Assembly (NCBI RefSeq): GCF_036370855.1 | Contig: NW_026991398.1 | Coordinates: 2,480,001 to 2,544,000, forward strand | Direction of reading: 5' to 3' | Length of the DNA: 64,000 nucleotides | DNA from: Dromaius novaehollandiae | Lineage: Eukaryota > Chordata > Aves > Casuariiformes > Dromaiidae | Shown here: one piece after another, positions 1 to 9,990 of the stretch | How positions within the stretch are numbered: position 1 is the stretch's first letter | Layout: the number at the start of each line of letters is the position of its first letter | The notes under the pieces: model-generated | Databases searched by the model: none | What the model saw: only the letters and a program-made list of their open reading frames with translations | What the model was told of the DNA's origin: nothing | Program-made: the position numbers and the translations under genes

Positions 1-2409
1 ACTGGACTCATGCAAGACACAAAAATCATATTTTTAGTAGTGTAGGCCTTATTATAAAAGAAATCTTTAGAAACTGTCAATAAAAATGAAACAAGAAAGA
101 AACTGGATAAATTATCTCAAGGAAAACATATGTTTTGATACACTTTTCAGCTTTTGAAACTTCTTTGGGTTCTTATTTTCTTCTTTTTCTTATTATCTTG
201 TTTTGTTTGGTTCTTTTTTGATACGCTGGTCTTTTGGGGAGAATCTTTTTTTCTTTTTTTGAAAGGGAAAGTGATTTTCAGAGCTGGGCTGGGATGCAGT
301 CACAGGGCCATGGACATGTGGTGCCATTGCAGGTGCCCTGGTCCCCTCTGCCCAGCCTCCCTCTGCAGCTCCCAGGGGCTCCGGTCTCCCGCAGGTCCCC
401 TGTGAGAGCTGCCAGGCCCAGGCAGGTGCCTCAGAGACACCGGGGCCTCTCCAAGTGCCGCTGGGTGCTTGTGGTTGGACACCTGGGCTCGGCCTGAAAA
501 GGTGAAGAACTGTTTTCACCATTAAAAAAAATAGGAGTCCACTTTCATCAGCTCAAATGATTGGCTAATTTTAATGTCAGTGTTTTCATGTGATGAGATA
601 ATGGAAGAAGAGGGAAGAAGAAGTGGGAGAAGAAATACTGATCTGCCCCTGACCTTGTGTTTCCACTGCTCTGTCTCTTTGACTGTGGATGCAATCTCAG
701 TGATCTCTCACATATTTCCACGTGGCCTGATTAACTTGATCATTTCTAAAGGCATCTTCACATCAGACTCTTTGGACATATGCACTTTCCTTAGTTTCGC
801 AGTTTTCCTCCTCCCCTTGCTCTTTATCATTCAGATACCTCTCAACTCTCCAGTTGCTGCTTTGAGCTTCTGGGAGTCTGAAGCTTGCCTCGTCTTTCAG
901 TAGTCTCACTGTCTCTTTAGCCAGCTCCTTTGTTCTGCTTCTTGTCTATCCTTTCCTATCTATCTGTTGAGAACATTTCAAGGAAGGTTATGTCTTGTGG
1001 GAAGTGGAACTCACTGGAGGCAGCTTGGACTTTACATAGAGTTGAGGAGGGTCTTTTATCTTTTATTAAATTGTTTCAAATTTTATTTTGGTTTGTTTGC
1101 TATTAAGAAAAACACCTCTATGCGTGCTTGCAGTTAGTTCTCTAAGGAAAGCAGGTGGGAATTGGCACACATGAGCTGTAACATTCAGCTACAGACTTGA
1201 GAGGAGAAGGGTTAGATTTTAACCAGAGTGATCTCAGTCCCCAGTGGCTGATGAGGGAACTGACAGGACTGGGGAGCTGGGGAGGAAGGTTGTCCATACA
1301 TGTCTCCTATCAAAAATACTGCTTGTCCTACATGCCCAGACTCCATTAGGAGACACCGTGGGTCAGTGTGAATTGGAGAATTGCTTATTTTGAAAACCAA
1401 AGAATAAAGAAAACTTCAGAAGCAGACATCGTTCTTTTTCAGGTGCTCATTGAAATCTGCCTAATCTCAGTACACTCCTGAAAACTTTCTAATTGGCCAC
1501 ACAAGACTTGAAGAACTGAAGCAAATTATGGAAGGAGGCATGGTCCCTTAGGGCTTTGGGCTTTTTAATGACCCCTTGGGTGTATTTGGTGCTGAGCCCA
1601 TGAAATGCAGATGCTGAGAAGAAACTGAAGAAACCTCTCAAGAAGTTGAAGTCAGAAGCAAATCCCAAGTTTCTTGGAGCGTTAACAGGTCCCACTGAGG
1701 ACCATTACCAACAAAGTCTCCCCAGGGGCTGATTAGAGTAGAAAGTTGGAGGCCCTGATTGCAGGTAGGCAAAGGCAATGTGCAGGTGGCTGTGATGCCA
1801 AGTCAACCTTGATGTGTGTTATCAGGCAGAGCAGCCAGGCACTGACAGCCAGCCCCTGGGTACAGTGATCCTTTCCATCCTGCATTGCTCAGGGCACTTC
1901 CTGGAGACAGTGGGTGGGTGGGGGTGCGCAATGCCAAATGCAAGACCATGATACGGCACCTCCTGGGCTCCCAAGGGACAAGGAGGCAGCAAGGCCACAG
2001 TGCTTTAAGGAATGTTGTCTTCTCGTGGGCCATGATGGCAGAGACACCAGCCATAGCCAAGAGGACAAAGACCTCGTTGTATTGAGAGCTTTCAGCCCTG
2101 GCAGTGCCTTTGGCCATCTCCACCTCAGGCTGTGCTATGCTTTCCCACACCTGTTCCTGTTTCCCTGTGTACTGTAGACACCCAACCTGCTTCCCCACCT
2201 TGCTCTCACCCTGGGATCTCCCGACCTCTCCTGATGTCTTCCTGTCCTCACTTGCTTTTCCTTGACACACAAGGCCAGGGGCTGAACACAGACTCCCTCT
2301 GTGTATCCTATAGCACCACAGCACTACCTTAGGAGTGACATTTTCTTTTCCTAATGTGACATCCAAACCCCATGAGCTGCTGTCTGTGGCTTTTTCTCCT
2401 TCTCATGCT
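1..2409. repeat. Segmental-duplication spacer block S1 (non-coding)
   Basis: From about 150 this stretch is clearly similar to 16860-18880 (S2), and its later half to 55562-56560 (S3), all in the same orientation. Shared landmarks are the text around 'gatacgctggtcttttgggga' (about 221), 'ctattaagaaaaacacctct' (about 1100) and 'aggtcccactgagg' (about 1687). Open frames on both strands are short, overlapping and not preserved between copies, so I see no gene. The block stops at 2409, where ERV1 begins; in S3 the same sequence runs on past this point (about 56562). The first 150 bases hold nothing I recognise. Confidence 0.75.
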
Positions 2410-2639
2410 TGTAGGGAACGGCGATCGGAAGATCTCGCGATGGCACGGAAAGAGGAAGGAAGAGGAAGGATATGACGTAGAGATAGCAGTATGCTTGTAG
2501 GTATATAAGCGAATGCATACGTACAATAAACGCCATTTGTAGCATCCTCATATTGGTGTCAGTGCTCATTGGCCCGGAGGCAGGGGGAGCCTCCGTGCCA
2601 TCTCAGGCGAACGGGAGATTGTCGCATCAGAAGGCGACA
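2410..2639 (+). repeat. ERV1 5' LTR
   Basis: The LTR is 230 bp, starts TGTAGGG and ends GGCGACA (TG...CA). A TATA box (tatataa) lies at 2502-2508 and a polyadenylation signal (aataaa) at 2525-2530, so U3 is about 100 bp and R is very short. It carries a 10-bp tandem duplication (aagaggaagg) that the 3' LTR lacks. Apart from that, I count 8 substitutions against the 3' LTR, and 7 of them lie in the last 65 bp. Confidence 0.93.
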
Positions 2640-2641
2640 AG

Positions 2642-2659
2642 TGGTGACCCCGACGTGAT
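2642..2659 (+). other. ERV1 primer-binding site (tRNA-Trp type)
   Basis: TGGTGACCCCGACGTGAT follows the LTR terminal CA after two bases. It matches the tRNA-Trp 3' end used by avian leukosis/sarcoma-type viruses. The leader from here to the gag ATG is only about 42 nt. Confidence 0.9.
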
Positions 2660-2701
2660 AGCTGAGACGGCGGACCGCAGGCGGTCGAGAGGATCCGGAT
2701 C

Positions 2702-4225
2702 ATGGACGCGGTACTTAAGGTTGTACGTGTGGGTGCCCGGGAATGGGTGCTCTCTATGAGAGCGGATGCAGTTGCAAACTGCGTCGGGCGGCTCCTGAAA
2801 GATGGAGCGATAGTTAGAACAGGGGACATTTTTTCCCCTTCTAACTGGGAGAAATGCACTCGAGCGCTTGCTCAGAGAGCTACGGCCACTAAGAAGGCCG
2901 CAGAGCTTAAGACGTGGGGAGACATAACGATCATTTTACAAAGGACTAGGGAGGAGCTTGAGACCTGGCAGGCTGCCCGCGCGGCGCTGCACATGTCCGT
3001 GGAAATGGCGACACAGACAGCAGCAAACGCAGAGGAGCGAACGGAGGAGATAGAGGGAGAGACGATAGTAGGGGATGAAGTGAGAACGGAGAGTGTGGAA
3101 ACAGACATAAAGGAGGAGGCGGTTTATCAAGAACCAGAGCGGGGAGAGGGGGAGGCAGAAACTCCAGAGGCTTACCCAATAATGCCCTCTTCTCCGCCAC
3201 CGCCGCGGTATCCGTGGAAAGAGATGAGGGCAATGGAAGGGGGAGAGCCAGGAGACCTTTGTGGAGACCGAGATATGAAAAAGCCAGTGGCGGGTAGAGG
3301 AAAAGAAAGCAAGGTGAAAGTGGAGGAGGCAGAAGAAAAGGAAAGACCGATTATAGTGGATGATCCCCGAGACTGGCTGCCGGGGGCCATGATTCGGGTG
3401 CAGTGGGAGGACGAAAGAAGAGAAGAAGCAGGGGAAAGACCAGAAGCAGGGGAAAGACCGAGGGTGCCGCACCCGGGGAAAGATGGCGCTGGCCGAGAGA
3501 GGAGTGGGCGTCGACCAGCATTGCGGAAGGAGGGGACTGAAGACTCAGGCACAGACTCTGACTCTGACCCCTTAGAAGGAATAACGACGAAGATGCAGCA
3601 ACTAGGGCGGAGTTCCCCGCTGCAGTCAGAGGCGGGAGGAAAAAAGGGGAGGAAAGTCACAAGTTTTGTGACAGGCTACAGGCAGCAGTAGAACTTGGTA
3701 GAACTTGCATCTTTACCAGACGCTGCAAAAGGAGCGGTGATGTTGGAATGTAGCAAACAACAGGGCAACGAGTTGACAAAAGAAATCCTAAGAACAGCGC
3801 CTAAGGGAGCAAGTCTAGGGCAGACGATCAAGTACGTATTAGAACACCGGGACAAGACCACAGCCCTACAGATTGCTGCAGCAGTTATGGCAATGCCGGA
3901 GGTTAGAGCTAGAGGAGGTCCAAAAGGAGGCCCATGCTTTGGCTGCGGGCGAATGGGCCATTTGAGAGCACAGTGCACGAATAAGGGAAGTTACGCGCGC
4001 CCAACAGGTGGTATGGGGAGCCTTACATGCTGGGCCTGTGGAAAACCAGGACACAGAGCACGAGATTGTCGGCGGTCGGGAAACGAGAAGCGGGGAGGGC
4101 AACTAGGGGGCCACCCCTCCCCGGTGAGCCGGCTTCAAGTAGCCCCCGTCAACAACAACACACCGCTGATGGACAGCTCCAGCGACCAAACTCCGAAGGG
4201 AAACCCCGCGTGGCCCTGGTCTTAG
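2702..4225 (+). pseudogene. gag: ERV1 gag (matrix, acidic linker, capsid remnant, nucleocapsid)
   Basis: Gag is the structural polyprotein of the virus core. The first part (2702-3691, 329 codons) starts MDAVLKVV and has an alpharetrovirus-like matrix fold region, with ELKTWGDI near residue 70. A long Glu/Arg-rich linker follows, containing SPPPPRYP and two EAGERP repeats. An in-frame TAG stands at 3689-3691. The same frame then continues with the very end of capsid (about 3692-3870), so the capsid N-domain and major homology region are absent, presumably deleted. Nucleocapsid has two intact CCHC boxes, at 3935-3976 and 4028-4069. The frame ends at TAG 4223-4225, just after a slippery site. 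The total of about 507 codons is short for a retroviral gag because of the capsid loss. Not functional as read. Confidence 0.9.
4198..4204 (+). promoter_or_regulatory. ERV1 gag-pro ribosomal frameshift heptamer GGGAAAC
   Basis: The heptamer reads G GGA AAC in the gag frame (codons at 4199 and 4202), the phase needed for a -1 slip. It lies 18 nt before the gag stop. The -1 product runs straight into the protease frame. GGGAAAC is a known betaretroviral slippery sequence. I could not fold a downstream pseudoknot by eye. Confidence 0.85.
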
Positions 4226-4572
4226 GGTGTGAGAAGAGACCCCGAGTGAAAGCACATCTGATAGGCCCACCAGGGGCGGGTCCTCCTAGCATCCCCTTAA
4301 TAATGATGCTAGATACGGGGGCAGATGTTACATGTGTGCCCTCGTGGTTGTGGCCATCGAGCTGGCCAGCAAAAGTGGCAAGCTCGTTAGATGGAGTGGG
4401 AGGCAGGGCGGAGGCTATGATTTCTGAAACCGATATCACAATTGTATTGGAGGACCCGGATAGGCCTGCTCAGATCATCCGTGTGCGGCCGTACATAACT
4501 GCCATAGGGGAACCATTGTTAGGGCGAGATGCCTTATTGCAAAGCGGCTTTCACCTGACAAATTTAGGGTAA
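4198..4572 (+). CDS. pro: ERV1 pro (aspartic protease), frameshift-expressed
   Basis: This frame is -1 to gag and is uninterrupted from the slippery site to TAA 4570-4572. It encodes a retropepsin: the catalytic triplet LDTGAD (DTGAD at 4312-4326) is followed by the C-terminal LLGRDALL block typical of these enzymes, which act as dimers to cut Gag and Pol. No dUTPase domain precedes it, unlike ERV2. It would be made only by -1 frameshifting from gag; the premature TAG at 3689 would prevent that from the normal gag start. The coding frame itself looks undamaged. Confidence 0.88.
   Translation, partial: GKPRVALVLGCEKRPRVKAHLIGPPGAGPPSIPLIMMLDTGADVTCVPSWLWPSSWPAKVASSLDGVGGRAEAMISETDITIVLEDPDRPAQIIRVRPYITAIGEPLLGRDALLQSGFHLTNLG
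4560..4566 (+). promoter_or_regulatory. ERV1 pro-pol ribosomal frameshift heptamer AAATTTA
   Basis: A AAT TTA is in phase with the pro frame (codons at 4561 and 4564) and lies one codon before the pro stop. A -1 slip enters the pol frame, which is open from here. AAATTTA is a recognised retroviral slippery heptamer. Confidence 0.85.
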
Positions 4573-6407
4573 GGGCCACTGCCTACCTCCTCGGGGCTCA
4601 TTTCGCTGTCCCGCTGACATGGTGCTCCAATGAGCCTGTGTGGGTAGAGCAGTGGCCATTGACAGGGGACAAATTGGCGGCTGCCCGACAAATAGTAAGT
4701 AGAGAACTAGAGCAGGGACACCTGGAGGAAAGCCACAGTCCCTGGAACACTCCTATATTTGTGATACACAAAAAGGACAAGTCTAAATTTCGATTACTGC
4801 ACGACCTACGAGCGGTAAATCAGCAGATGGAAGCGATGGGTGCCCTCCAGCCGGGGTTGCCACTACCATCAGCAATACCAAAGAATTGGCCAGTGGTGGT
4901 GATGGATATCCAAGACTGCTTTTTCTCTGTACCATTAGCCCCTCAGGACAAAGCTCGATTTGCCTTCACACTGCCCTCAGAGAATCTGCAGGAGCCAGCA
5001 GCGCGATATCAATGGACCGTCCTCCCGCAGGGCATGAAAAATTCACCTACGATTTGTCAGGCGGCAGTGGCTAAGGTATTGCAGCCGGTAAGAGCGCAGC
5101 TCCCGCGCGCGCTTATCATCCATTACATGGACGACCTCCTAATAGCTGCAGAGACCCAGCAAGAAACCGATCAGGCAGAACAGGCAGTAATTAACTGCCT
5201 AAATGAAGCGGGATTGTACGTCCAGAAAGTGAAGACGCAAAGGGGAGAATCTGTCGACTATCTGGGAACCACCATCCTCCCCAGAGCTGTGGTCCCACAG
5301 CCGATAAAGCTCAATAGAGAGATACGGACGTTGCATGATGTACAGCAATTGGTTGGAGCTCTCCAATGGCTGCGAGGGCTGATAGGTATTCCCAAGGAGT
5401 GGATGGAGCCACTGTTCGAGTTGCTCAAGGGCCGCAAACCATGGGAACCGAGGCAGATGACACCGAACGCGTTAGAAGCCCTCCGAAAAATAGAAGATCT
5501 CATGGCAAAGGGCGGAGTAATGAGATACGACCCGGCCAGACCAATCAATCTGTACGTGGCAGTTACAAGAACAGGAGCCATAGGCGTTCTAGGACAAGGG
5601 GCGCCGGAGCGTCCGGAAGTCGTATGGTGGATAGTGTCGAACCAAATAAGTACGGCATACGTCACAATCGTAACAGCGTTGGCACAGATGATACAGAAGG
5701 GAAGGACCGCCACCGTTCGGCACTTCGCGAAGGAGCCTGAGTCTATTTACCTGCCGGTAAAAAGGAGTCAATGGGACAGCGTGGTCCAGAAACAAGATAG
5801 TATAGCAATAGCTTTAGAAGGATTCCCAGGAACAATCAGATTATCGCCTGTGCTGGAGATGTATACACACCTCTCCGTCCTTCGGCCCCATCTGAAAGCC
5901 CGAGTGCTACAGCGACCTGCACCAGGGCGCACAGTGTTCACCGACGCGTCATCGGTGACCAGGGCAGCGGTCGTTGTGTGGCAAGATCAAAAGGCCCAAT
6001 GGCACCGAGTGAAGATCAGCGAGCCGGACAGTAGCATACAGCATCTAGAGGCCCGAGCTGTGGCGCAGGCATTGCAAATGTGGCCAGAAGAGCATTTGAA
6101 TGTAGTGACAGACTCCATGTTCGTCTTTAAATTGTTACACAACATGTTGTATCCCGGATGGGCCGGGTCGCCCATTGCGCTAATGCTAGAAGAAGCCCTA
6201 CAACAGCGGCGGGCCACTGCCTCCGTTATTCATGTTCGGAGTCATGAGGCAATCCAAGGAGTGTACCAAGAAGGCAACAATAAAGCCGATCAAGCGGCCA
6301 AAGGTGTGTGGACAGTCGCAGAGGCAAGGCAGGTGCATGACCTTCTCCATGTTGGTGCAAAAGCACTGGCAAAAAGCTGCAACATCCCCCCTCACCACGG
6401 CTCGTGA
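4560..6407 (+). CDS. pol: ERV1 pol part 1: reverse transcriptase and RNase H
   Basis: The frame is open from the slippery site through 6407. The reverse transcriptase starts around VWVEQWPL and has the fingers block SPWNTPIFVI, LPQGMKNSP, and the catalytic YMDD at 5124-5135. After the connection region comes RNase H with TDASS (Asp at 5943), the Glu of HLEARA, the Asp of VTDSM, and NKADQAA near the end, so all four catalytic carboxylates are present. The frame then enters the integrase zinc region (HDLLH) and meets a TGA at 6405-6407, because the reading frame breaks in a six-C run near 6387. RT-RNase H itself is complete. It is similar to the ERV2 RT throughout. Confidence 0.92.
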   Translation, partial: KFRVRATAYLLGAHFAVPLTWCSNEPVWVEQWPLTGDKLAAARQIVSRELEQGHLEESHSPWNTPIFVIHKKDKSKFRLLHDLRAVNQQMEAMGALQPGLPLPSAIPKNWPVVVMDIQDCFFSVPLAPQDKARFAFTLPSENLQEPAARYQWTVLPQGMKNSPTICQAAVAKVLQPVRAQLPRALIIHYMDDLLIAAETQQETDQAEQAVINCLNEAGLYVQKVKTQRGESVDYLGTTILPRAVVPQPIKLNREIRTLHDVQQLVGALQWLRGLIGIPKEWMEPLFELLKGRKPWEPRQMTPNALEALRKIEDLMAKGGVMRYDPARPINLYVAVTRTGAIGVLGQGAPERPEVVWWIVSNQISTAYVTIVTALAQMIQKGRTATVRHFAKEPESIYLPVKRSQWDSVVQKQDSIAIALEGFPGTIRLSPVLEMYTHLSVLRPHLKARVLQRPAPGRTVFTDASSVTRAAVVVWQDQKAQWHRVKISEPDSSIQHLEARAVAQALQMWPEEHLNVVTDSMFVFKLLHNMLYPGWAGSPIALMLEEALQQRRATASVIHVRSHEAIQGVYQEGNNKADQAAKGVWTVAEARQVHDLLHVGAKALAKSCNIPPHHGS

Positions 6408-7152
6408 AGTGGTTGCGGCTTGCCCGTATTGCCAAAAAACCCCCCTGTGGGGCGCCGGCATCAACCCCAGGGGGCTGAAAGGAAACCAAATATGGCAAAC
6501 GGACTTCACAATGTGCCAGCGACTTCGACCACGGCCCTGGCTGGCTGTCACAGTGGACACACACAGTGGTATCATCGTTGCGACCCAACATAAACGAGTC
6601 ACAGCGCGGGCGGCACAGTTGCATTGGCACATGGCAATGGCCTGGCTGGGTGCCCCAGAAACTATTAAAACAGACAACGGCACGTGTTTCACAGCGCAAA
6701 GCATGAGAGAATGGGCCGTACGGTGGGGAATTAAGCTAGTGCACGGTATTGCCTATAATAGTACAGGTCAGGCCATCGTCGAGCGAGCAAACCGCACTTT
6801 AAAGCAAAGGATCGAGATTCTTGGGGAGGGGGAAGGATATACACAAAGGATCCCCAAACAATCAGAAATAATTATGCGGGCCTTATTCGGTCTGAATCAG
6901 TTCACCAGGGGGGAGGAGAACAAGACGCCAGCGGAAAAGCATTGGGCGGTCCGAGCGATGCACGAGGGACCAGACGTAAAGGTCCGAATCCCGGAAAAAG
7001 GGGAATGGGAAGAGGGGTGGCAACTGGTAACCCAAGGACGAGGGTATGCAGCGGTCAGGCAGGGGGAAGTGGTAAGATGGGTCCCTGCGAAGTGGGTGCG
7101 CCCAGACCTCAGGGCAAGGACAAGACAGGAAGCAGAGAGTCAGGTGAATTAA
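6408..7152 (+). pseudogene. pol: ERV1 pol part 2: integrase, out of frame with RT-RNase H
   Basis: Integrase inserts viral DNA into the host genome. Its zinc-domain His pair lies in the upstream frame (HDLLH, about 6336), while the Cys pair CPYC and everything after lie in the next frame. The break is therefore a one-base length change in the C-run at about 6386-6391. The catalytic core is intact: Asp in WQTDF (6502), Asp in KTDNG (6673) and Glu in VERAN (6781). There are exactly 35 residues between the second Asp and the Glu. The C-terminal DNA-binding region (VRWVPAKWVRP) is present and the frame ends at TAA 7150-7152. Confidence 0.9.
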
Positions 7153-7259
7153 TGAATGTCTGAGCTTTATTGCAAGGGAGGACCACCCTGAATGGCCGAT
7201 GATCCCTTCTAGCAGCAAAGACAGCAGACAGGAGAAGAAGAACAGATGAGAAAAGGCGC

Positions 7260-8102
7260 GTGAAACCACAAGAAGAACGCGTAACCAGAAAACCCGAGAA
7301 GATGGCAGGGGGAGCAACCCAAGTAGCTCTCCTCGTAGCGATGCTGGGACTGGGACTCCAAGGGGTGAAAGGCGAACCAACGTTAGCGAAATGGGGTAGT
7401 AACAATCTATGGCTCACCTGGGCAAACCGGACAGGAAATAAGCAATTTTGCCTGACGCTGGTGGGTGCGGGGCAGCCTTTTAAGACATGCTTAATAGGGG
7501 TCCCATTGAATTTGACCGTAGGCCTACCAAAGCTGAGAGAGCATTGCACAAACACAAGCAATATTAGTAACTGCTTGAACACGCTGAATGCATCATTGCC
7601 CTGGGACCCGCAAGAGCTTGACCTTCTGGGTTCAGCTAGCTTGTTGGGCGGTGAAGCAGAGCAACGTAACAACCAAAGTACTGTATGAAATGGCACAAGA
7701 TATGGATAGCTTACGACATGCTGTCCTGCAGAATAGAGCAGCCATAGACTTTCTGCTGTTAGCCCAGGGTCATGGGTGTAAAGATGTGGAAGGCATGTGC
7801 TGCTTTAATCTGACGGAGCACAGCCGGTCAATACACAGTGAGTTAGAATGGCTAAAGGAGCACACGCAAAAAAAATTACCGTAATGACTAACCCACTAGA
7901 TAGTTGGTTTGGTAACTGGCTTGGGCTAGGACCGTGGGCCAGGCAGTTACTAATAGAAGGGTTGCGCCTGCTGCTGATGCTCGTGCTAGGCATATTAGCA
8001 TGTAAACTAGTGTTTAGATGCTTGGTAAGACAACTGCTAGAAAAGGGGTGGTCCCGCCCACACCCACATTATGAACGCTTAACCCGCGACACGGCAATTT
8101 AA
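7260..8102 (+). pseudogene. env: ERV1 env with most of the surface subunit deleted
   Basis: The envelope has a likely start at ATG 7302, then a hydrophobic signal peptide (VALLVAMLGLGL). A short surface-subunit N-part with LTWANRTG and [13 protein letters not shown] follows, reading to a stop at 7688. The same motifs occur in ERV2 env. There, roughly 180 residues separate [12 protein letters not shown] from the ACWAVKQSN block; here the two are joined at about 7637 with a change of frame, so most of the surface subunit and the cleavage site are missing. The transmembrane part keeps the heptad region and a CX6CC motif (7777-7803). A further frame break lies in an A8 run (7868-7875). The membrane anchor and tail follow to TAA 8100-8102. 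Non-functional. Confidence 0.9.
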
Positions 8103-8125
8103 AGCAAATAGCATAGCCAAAGCAT

Positions 8126-8138
8126 GGGGAGGGGGAGA
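8126..8138 (+). other. ERV1 polypurine tract
   Basis: GGGGAGGGGGAGA directly precedes the TG of the 3' LTR. This is the usual plus-strand primer position. Confidence 0.85.
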
Positions 8139-8358
8139 TGTAGGGAACGGCGATCGGAAGATCTCGCGATGGCACGGAAAGAGGAAGGATATGACGCAGA
8201 GATAGCAGTATGCTTGTAGGTATATAAGCGAATGCATACGTACAATAAACGCCATTTGTAGCATCCTCATATTGGTGTCAGTGCTCATTGGCCCGGAGGC
8301 AGGAGGAGCCTCCGTGCCGTCTCAGACGGACGGGAGATTGTCGCATTTAAAGGCGACA
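8139..8358 (+). repeat. ERV1 3' LTR
   Basis: The LTR is 220 bp, TG...CA. The TATA box (tatataa) is at 8221-8227 and aataaa at 8244-8249. It is 10 bp shorter than the 5' LTR because that copy has an extra aagaggaagg. The sequence after 8358 is unlike the continuation of S1 seen at about 56562. Confidence 0.93.
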
Positions 8359-9990
8359 CACCTCCAAAGCCCAAGATCCACCAAGATCCACAGCTGTTTT
8401 TGGAATTAACAGTCTCTGGGCAACACCTTGGGAAGGAGCTCCCGAAGCCCTTATCCTCGGTGGAGAGCTGCAGGAGCACTGGGAACAAGGATCTGTGGTC
8501 TGGGCTGATGATCTTGGTCCAGCAGTCCCCCATCTCGCTTGCCCCTGACTCTTCTGTCCAGCCAGAGGAAAAGGATATTCTTCCCGTCTTGTCACCCAGA
8601 ACTCCTCTCCAACATGTCCCTGTTCCTCTGCCTGCCAGTGAGCAGCCCCAACCTGGCCCTGCTGCCTCCTGTCCCCACCCCTTCTCATGGAGCAGCTCCA
8701 AAGGGCAGCGGTGGGGAGCATGTAAGCAGTGCTCAGCAGCTCCTGGGCCTCACAGGGAAGTGAGGACACTGCTGTGGCACCAGGGCGACCTCCCTGTGAT
8801 GCAGCACATCCCACTGTGACCTCAGCTCGTGTCATCTGGGGGCTCAGTAGGTCGCTGCCATGGAGATGGCGCAGACCAGGAAAGAACAGAGATTTCCCCT
8901 CAAGTTCTGGAAAGCAGCCACCTCCCTTCAGTTCCCAGTTATGTTCCAGAGTTTCTGATAAATCCTTCAGGAACATCTCCAGACAGTGACAAAGGCTATG
9001 AAATATCTTAAATGCAGCACTGGAGAGGTCACTTCTGCACCCCTGCACTGACAGGTCTCTGCACTGGGCAGACCTGTGTGGTAACCTGGGGGCTGGGGGT
9101 TCATTTGAGGTTTGGTGTTTTCTGAAGACAGGAGAAAAGTCATATGGGATGAAATAGCACAAAGCCTGGCAATGCACTGAGATGCTTTGGTGAGCCTCAA
9201 AACTGATAACTACTGTGGGTCATTCTTGTTGTAGAAGTAGGAGGTTGGCCAGTATGGGACAGGATGCAACCTTCGTCCCTGAGGCATCAAACAAGGCTCT
9301 TTGCTTTTAAAAGTCCTCAGCAAGGTTTCTTGGTCTGCAGTGCTTAAGATAGAGATGATGTGCCAGAAAAGAGTAAACATGCCCTTAACACACATCATGT
9401 GGAGGGCTTTATCTGGGACCATGGTCCCATTTCCCATGAATGTTGCCCAGCTTTTCTTCAGGCTGAGCCTGGGGAAAGGTGTTTCTCATCTCTGGAGCTC
9501 AGCTGATCCTTGGGCTTCTCAGCATGACCTCAAGGCAGTGCTTCTCCCCTGGGTACAGTCCCTGACCCCCCGGGCCCTCAATGGGACCCTAGCTCTCTTG
9601 GGGGCTGTACCGCCGTGGCTCCCTGTATCCCCCCACCACGGGCACCCTGGCTCTCCCAATGGGGCTGTACAGCCCTGGCACTCTGGATCTCCCACAGTTT
9701 GGACCCTGGGCTTCTCAGGACATGTCCACACACTGCAGGGCTGCTGCCAGGCTGCAGTGCAGCGCCTGGAAGACAGTGCAATGTCCCTGGACCTGCATCA
9801 CCCATCCAGTGCCCCGGCCATGCAGCCGAGGGCAGGGGTCTTTGCCTCAATTTCCCTGATCCTCCCCTGCTCCCAGCACCACTGCTGTTGTGCCCATTTC
9901 AAACCCTCCTGCCATCAGGCTGCCCCGGGGCCCAAGGCAGCTCCAGCTCCCTCCAGGGCTGCGCTGGAGCCTTTCAGGAGCAGGCTGAGG
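8359..9990. other. Non-coding stretch between ERV1 and the OR14-like duplication
   Basis: I see no gene. Open frames are present on both strands but overlap each other and lack recognisable domains. A short direct repeat (ccaagatccaccaagatcca) lies at about 8371-8390. The DNA becomes GC-rich towards 9990. Confidence 0.5.

Larger units (their letters stand above)
2410..8358 (+). mobile_element. ERV1: endogenous retrovirus with paired LTRs, alpha/beta-like, defective
   Basis: A provirus of about 5.95 kb. In order it has a 5' LTR (2410-2639), a tRNA-Trp primer site, gag, pro, pol, env, a polypurine tract and a 3' LTR (8139-8358). Gag, pro and pol occupy three different frames joined by two in-frame slippery heptamers, which is betaretrovirus style. 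The matrix start, the primer site and the R-U5 style recall alpharetroviruses. Defects seen are: most of capsid missing, an in-frame TAG in gag, a frame break between RNase H and integrase, most of the surface subunit missing, and a second env frame break in an A-run. The 6 bases outside the LTRs (catgct on the left, cacctc on the right) do not match, so no target-site duplication is visible. The element cannot be autonomous as read. Confidence 0.95.

Noticed and set aside
2566-3660. Several minus-strand frames opposite ERV1 gag
   Set aside because: Shadows of the gag frame without domains.
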